DNA from: Pararge aegeria
Taxonomy: Eukaryota; Arthropoda; Insecta; Lepidoptera; Nymphalidae
Direction of reading: 5' to 3'
Assembly (NCBI RefSeq): GCF_905163445.1
Contig: NC_053190.1
Span: 14,882,501 to 14,946,500, forward strand
DNA length: 64,000 nucleotides
The notes beneath the pieces were generated by a model, which worked only from the letters and a program-made list of their open reading frames with translations, did no database searches and had not been told where the DNA came from. Shown here one piece after another: positions 37,701 through 43,700 of the stretch; within the stretch, counting starts at the first letter, position 1; each line of letters begins with the position of its first letter. Both the position numbers and the translations under genes were made by a program.

Positions 37701-40700
37701 TACTATTAACTTGTTATTTTATTTGACCACCTGTACGGTCAAATAAAAAAACAAGTTGATAGCTATATTCGTTTAATCATCAACTTCAACTGTCTTATCA
37801 TGAAAGAATTAAGAATGATTTTTTGTTTAGTTTAGCGATTTTTTCTAGGGCAAAAATGGCTTCGCATCACTTAGATGCATAATTCTAATGTGACGTGCTG
37901 CGCTAGAATGGTAAAGCGTAGACATACATACATCTACATGCATATACAACGTGTAATGGAATTACGTAATACTGTTAAAGGGTGCATCATTCTATTTCAT
38001 AAGGAATCACCCTCTAAAAATATTAAATCAAAAGAAGCAAATTTATTTTTCATATAAACTAAGTTGAAACATTTTCAGTGATTACTTTTGACAAGTGAAG
38101 AGGATTCTTGGTGTGGCAACACCGCCTATAACAGCTGTTCAAAGATCTCTGTACTTTATTTTGTTATTTTAATTTATTTTGTGTGTTTTTAGTGCCCAAA
38201 TCCAATTTAATCGCCTAATTTATATAATAAATAGTAGTATATATTAATAGTTTAAGTGTTAAAAGTGCGTAAGAAAAGTTTTCGTCGATGTAAACAAAGT
38301 GACAGTTAGGTTAGTAAAACTTGAATTTTAAACTTCTGTTTTGGTGTTTTTAAAGAGTGCTAGTAGCTGTTTTGGCTTTGAAACAACTATTTAGCGCATA
38401 AAAAACACATACGTGTATATGCAATTGCCCGTTATCCAAGTGTAACGCTGCAATTGTTATAACAATACACTGCAATACCGAAACCTACCTGTCATTTCGC
38501 ATTCTTTGGGTGATTACTCCTTGTTTCATTAATTAATTAATTACAAAATGATGACCCGCAGAGCCTTAGCGCGCCAGGAGCAATCCAAATTACAATTGGC
38601 CCTGAAAGAATTAAAGGCAAGCAAGGAGCTATGCACCCAATTGAATAATGAAAGAGACGAAAACGAAAAGGAATTATTAGAAGTCCTTGGGAATAATAAT
38701 AGACTAAAATTAGCACTATCGGATTTGCACATAAAGTATGTAGACATTGTAGAAGAGCGGGATAGACTTCAGTTATTAGTAAATAGGTTTGATGAGTGCC
38801 GTGCTGAGTATGAGGAGGCTCTGAGCCAGATTACTACCCTGCAGCGGGAGCTAAGTGATGCCCACCACCAGATCACCGAACTGGAAGATGCAGCCCATAA
38901 CACAACAGCAATACACACTCAAAGCCTATATGAAGAATTAGTTGATAGGGCCCCACAGTTGGTTACTGCTGCTGCTGACATGTCTACTGCTAATACCAAC
39001 TTCTCTAATTTATTGATAGTCAAATCAGATACAGTAGTCAATCCCTGCAGCAGTAGGAAACTAAAAAAGTATATCAAAGTTAACCGATATATTAAAAAAA
39101 CACAGAAACTGTTAAAAGTACATAAAAATTCTGTTAAATCTCTGAAACCAAAGAAAGAACGTTTAGAATTATTGAATGAAATTAAAATGTATAGTTCACA
39201 GTTAGAAAGTAATAGATTAAGTTATGAATCTGACACACAAATCCTAGAAGCACAAATAGCCAGATTACAGACTTCTTTACGTACACTGGCAGTAAAGTTT
39301 GATATGTATCAAAGGCAAATGATATCTGAGTACACACAGACTTCAGATGAATGGCATAAGACAGACCAACCCAGTGGTAAATTAACATCACTATCTACCC
39401 ATAGTTTTGATAGTATAGGCAGTCATCCCCAGTTTGTGTCATCAGTGTCATCACCCTCTAATGTGAGAAAGGTGTGTGTCAGGTTAAGTAACTCAAAATC
39501 ACAAAACATAAATATTAATAATAATTCCTTTATTGAAGCAAATGCTCATAGTAGCAGTTCAATAAAAACAATTATGTACAGCGATGAAATTGGATGTAAC
39601 ATGGGCTTATATCTTAACTCTCAGTTGAATGGACACACAGTTTTGAACTACTGTTTACCCAACTCAAATTTAAAAGCTATTGTAGCTGCAATTTGTAGAA
39701 ATAGGAATATGTTTGACTGTAATACTAATTTAATTATCATAATGGGAAATAGAGGGAATGTTAACAAACCTGAGCTGATTAAACTTATTGATTCTTTAAA
39801 TACATTAAATGTAAATAGTATTGTATTATACACATTTCCTTATTTTCATAACTTGCCACACCAAGAAAATACTATTAGGTATAATTTAAATATGACTTTG
39901 TACAATTTATGTACATATAATAAGAAATTTCATGTTATAGACTTTAGCAAATGTGCTAATCCTACTTATAATTTGTACCGAGATAGATATTACCTATCAC
40001 ACTATTTTAAACAACAGATAGCTGTTTCGCTATCGTATTTTTTTACCATAACAGCCAAGAACTTGGCTAAACCAGCTGCTTTTATTGAGCAGTGTAATAG
40101 TTTTGACATGAAAACCTTGGAAATTATTCCAAGTCATTTTAGTTTAAACTAGTTAAGGAGACAACAGAGGCTTTCTCTTGCTTAGAAAAGCAGACAACTG
40201 AGTCTCCCTCAGGCATATATGAAAAAAATTATAGTAAGGGGTCGCACAATGTACTATTAAACCAAAAATATAATAAAAAATCTAATTCTAATTATATCAA
40301 CTTGGTTCACCAAAATATTCAATGTATTAGAGGAAAAGACTTAGAGATTGAATTATTTTTAAATGATTTTAACATTAGCATTTTATGTATAACTGAGCAC
40401 TGGTTGAAAACCCATGAATATTTGTTTAATTTTGGTAACCACCAGGTTGGTAGTTCGTTCACCAGGGTTACAGCGATTCATGGAGGCTCTTTAATTTTAT
40501 TAAATAAAAATTTAAAATTTAAAAACAGAAACGATATTGTTAGCCTTTCTGTTGAACGGACAATAGAGCTAGCCTCGGTTGAACTAGAGCAATTTATAAT
40601 TGTTACTGTTTATAGGCCACCCTTGTCAAACTTTGAACTTTTTGAAAAGGTAATGGATGAAGTGTTATTTAAAATATCAAAGTGTAATAAAAAGTTAATA

Positions 40701-43700
40701 ATATGCGGAGATTTTAATGTAAACATTTTAGAAAATAACTCTTTAAGTATCAAGTTATTGAATTTATTTAAAACTTACAATCTATCAAATATGTTCATGG
40801 AGCCCACAAGAATAACTGCTACTAGCGCCACCTGTTTGGATAACATCTTTACAAATATAATTCCTATAAGCAAAAATATTATTAGTAAATTAGACTCTGA
40901 TCATTGTGGTCAAATTATTCAATTTGAAAATGTGAAGAAAAATGTTTCTAAACGTAAAATAACATTTGTTCCTGTAACATCCAACCGCATAGAGAAAATG
41001 AGATATAGCCTAGTAAATGACCTCCCATTCCTACCCTCAGGGGCGACTCCAAATGCAATGTACAGCTCCTTTTTCAATACCTTTAATAGACTATTTCATT
41101 CTATATTTACTAGTAAGTCGGTTGTGATTACTGATACATTAAATTTTAGTGAGTGGGCGACAGTTGAACTTCATAAAAATAGGCAAAAGCTGTACGAATT
41201 GTATGCTGAACGTCAATTTAACACTGGTGATAAGTTTGGGGATTATGTTAAATTGTTTTCCAAGAATTTTAAACGCGCTTGCCACTTAGAAAAGACGCGA
41301 TACATCAAAAATAAAATTAAAAATAGCAGCAATGCAATCAAAACTACTTGGAACATAATTAATGAGGAGACGGGAAGAGTAACACCACGAAATATTAATT
41401 TTAAACTTAATGTAGATAATAAAGCCTTAACAACAGATTTCGAGGTGGCTACTGCTTTTGAAACCTTCTTTACCAACATTCCCGTCTCCACAACAGAATC
41501 ATTAAACTCTTCACCAGACATGGCTCTCTCTCTATTAAAGGAAAATGTGCCTGAGTGTAACCATTCTTTTAAATTCACGCATGTTAGTGGCTCTAACGTT
41601 ATTAAAGCCTTTAAATTATTAATTAATAAAAAAACAAATGATCTGTGGGGCATTTCCGTAAACGTTGTCAAATCATTAATTGATATTGTTGCACCCGATT
41701 TAGCCTTAATATTTAATAATTGTATAGATTGTGGTGTGTTTCCTGACTTAATGAAACTTAGTAAAATAGTTCCATTGTTTAAATCGGGTAGTACTTCTGA
41801 CCCCACTAACTTTAGACCAGTATCCGTACTACCCACTTTCAGTAAAATCTTTGAAAAACTCATTTTAAATCAATTACTTTACCATTTTCATAAGTATAAT
41901 TTACTTCATATTAAGCAATTTGGTTTCACACGGGGTCGCTCAACAATCGACGCAGGTGTTGAGCTAATACAAAACATATTTGAAGCCTGGGAGGAGTCAC
42001 GTGATGCACTTGGTGTGTTCTGTGACTTATCTAAGGCGTTTGATTGTGTTCAACACGAAACGTTAGTTAGGAAACTACACCACTATGGAATTCAGGGTGT
42101 AGCTCTAGACTTAATGAGTAACTATCTACGCGATAGAATTCAGAAAGTCGACGTGAATGGAAAACGGTCTAATGGATCAGTTATGAAAATAGGTGTCCCA
42201 CAGGGGTCTATATTAGGACCATTTCTGTTCCTTATTTACATTAATGACCTTCCTTACCTTGCCAAGGATAAACACGGGATAGTTCTGTTTGCCGATGATA
42301 CATCACTGACTTTTAAAATAAATCGACGTGAACTAGCTTTTGACGACGTAAACAACTCTCTCGCTAAAGTGGTACAGTGGTTTGAAGCTAATAATTTGGT
42401 TCTTAACGGAAAAAAAACCAAGTGTATAAAATTCACTTTACCTAATGTTAAACACGTGAAAACCACTGTACTACTTAATAATGAGGAACTGAAACTGGAG
42501 GATACGACAGTTTTTCTAGGAATAACGTTAGATTCTAAACTTCAATGGGGCCCTCATGTAAATAATTTATCGAACAGGCTTAGTTCTGCTGCCTATGCGG
42601 TAAAGAAGATACGCCATATGACCGACGTAGAAACTGCTAGACTGGTATATTTTAGTTACTTTCACAGCATTATGTCATATGGAATTTTACTTTGGGGTAA
42701 TGCTGCTGATATTAGCACTATTTTCGTGCTGCAGAAGAGGGCTGTTCGTTCTATCTACAAAATGGGTCCGAGAGAGTCATTGAGAGATAAATTTAAAGAT
42801 TTTAAAATAATGACAGTGTATAGTCAGTACATATTTGAAAATTTAATGTACGTCCATAATAACATTTCTAAATTTAAGAAAAAATGTGACTGCAATAATT
42901 TAAACATTAGAAGTAAGAATAAACTTACAGTGCAATATACTAGGTTACATAAAATTCATAATTCGTTTAAAGGAAATTGCATACAATTCTACAATAAACT
43001 ACCAATTGACATCTTGGAGATGTCTCTTAAAAAGTTCAAAGTTTGTATTAAACGTAAGCTTATAGAAAAGTCCTATTATAGTATAAAGGACTACGTAAAC
43101 GATAAAAAAGCTTGGGTGTAAATTATTGCTCTAATCAGGTTGCTCTTCTAATAATTTAAAATTACATTGTGAGATGGCGATAACAAAAAAAAAAAAAAAA
43201 AAACACCCGGCTAAGTTTGTTGTGGGCTTCTTCTTAGACCGGGACGCGTTTGGAACCCTCGTAGCTTTAGTTTTAAGTTTACGAATGTGGTTATCGCCAT
43301 CATCTTACTACCGTGTAATTCTTATGTACGCATCAAAAGTGCCACCTGTGGGCCTACTTGAATAAAGATATTTTTGACTTTGACTTTGACTTTGACTTTG
43401 TGAAGCCGAATTCTTGATCACTATGCTGTCATCATTTCATTAGTAATATATTATATCTTTATAATACACAGATAATCAACTTCGACTCTGCGCGTGGTGG
43501 TATATCTCTAGTCACTGAGAAAGGTCTGAAGAGCACGAGTCGACTGCTAGTTCAAAAAGCCAGAGGCTACGACGCAGGCGTGTATACTTGTGGGCCGAAT
43601 AATGCTCCACCTGCCTCGATCAGAGTCCACGTGTTATCCGGTAATCCATACTAATATCAAAAATGCGCAAGTTTGTATAATTGTTTGTATGTCCTTCCTT

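Larger units (their letters stand above)
38090..43400 (+). mobile_element. Apparently full-length CR1/L2-group non-LTR retrotransposon (LINE)
   Basis: About 5.3 kb: a 5' leader of about 450 bases, ORF1 (38548-40152), ORF2 (to 43121), a 3' UTR, AATAAA at 43361 and a short tandem tail of TTTGAC units (43372-43400). Neither frame is interrupted, so the insertion is young. The esterase-like ORF1, the apurinic-type endonuclease plus reverse transcriptase without RNase H, and a microsatellite rather than poly(A) tail fit the CR1/L2 group. The 5' end is an estimate. A six-base match (gtgaag) at the putative left edge and just after the tail could be a target duplication but may be chance. A run of 19 A's at 43185-43203 lies inside the 3' UTR and is absent from the related fragment at 7997. 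Confidence 0.85.
35727..43471 (+). other. dpr: dpr intron 4, mostly one LINE
   Basis: 7.7 kb of which about 5.3 kb is the intact LINE at 38090-43400 in the same orientation as the gene. Without it the intron would be about 2.4 kb, close in size to intron 5. It also holds an RTE remnant (36105), a TG microsatellite with a repeat head (37110) and a hairpin (37708). Confidence 0.85.

Noticed and set aside
41243..41863. 206-codon open frame on the - strand
   Set aside because: Shadow of LINE ORF2, which carries the real reverse transcriptase motifs on the + strand.
43174..43365. 63-codon open frame with a poly-lysine run
   Set aside because: Lies in the LINE 3' UTR and owes its lysines to an A-run.
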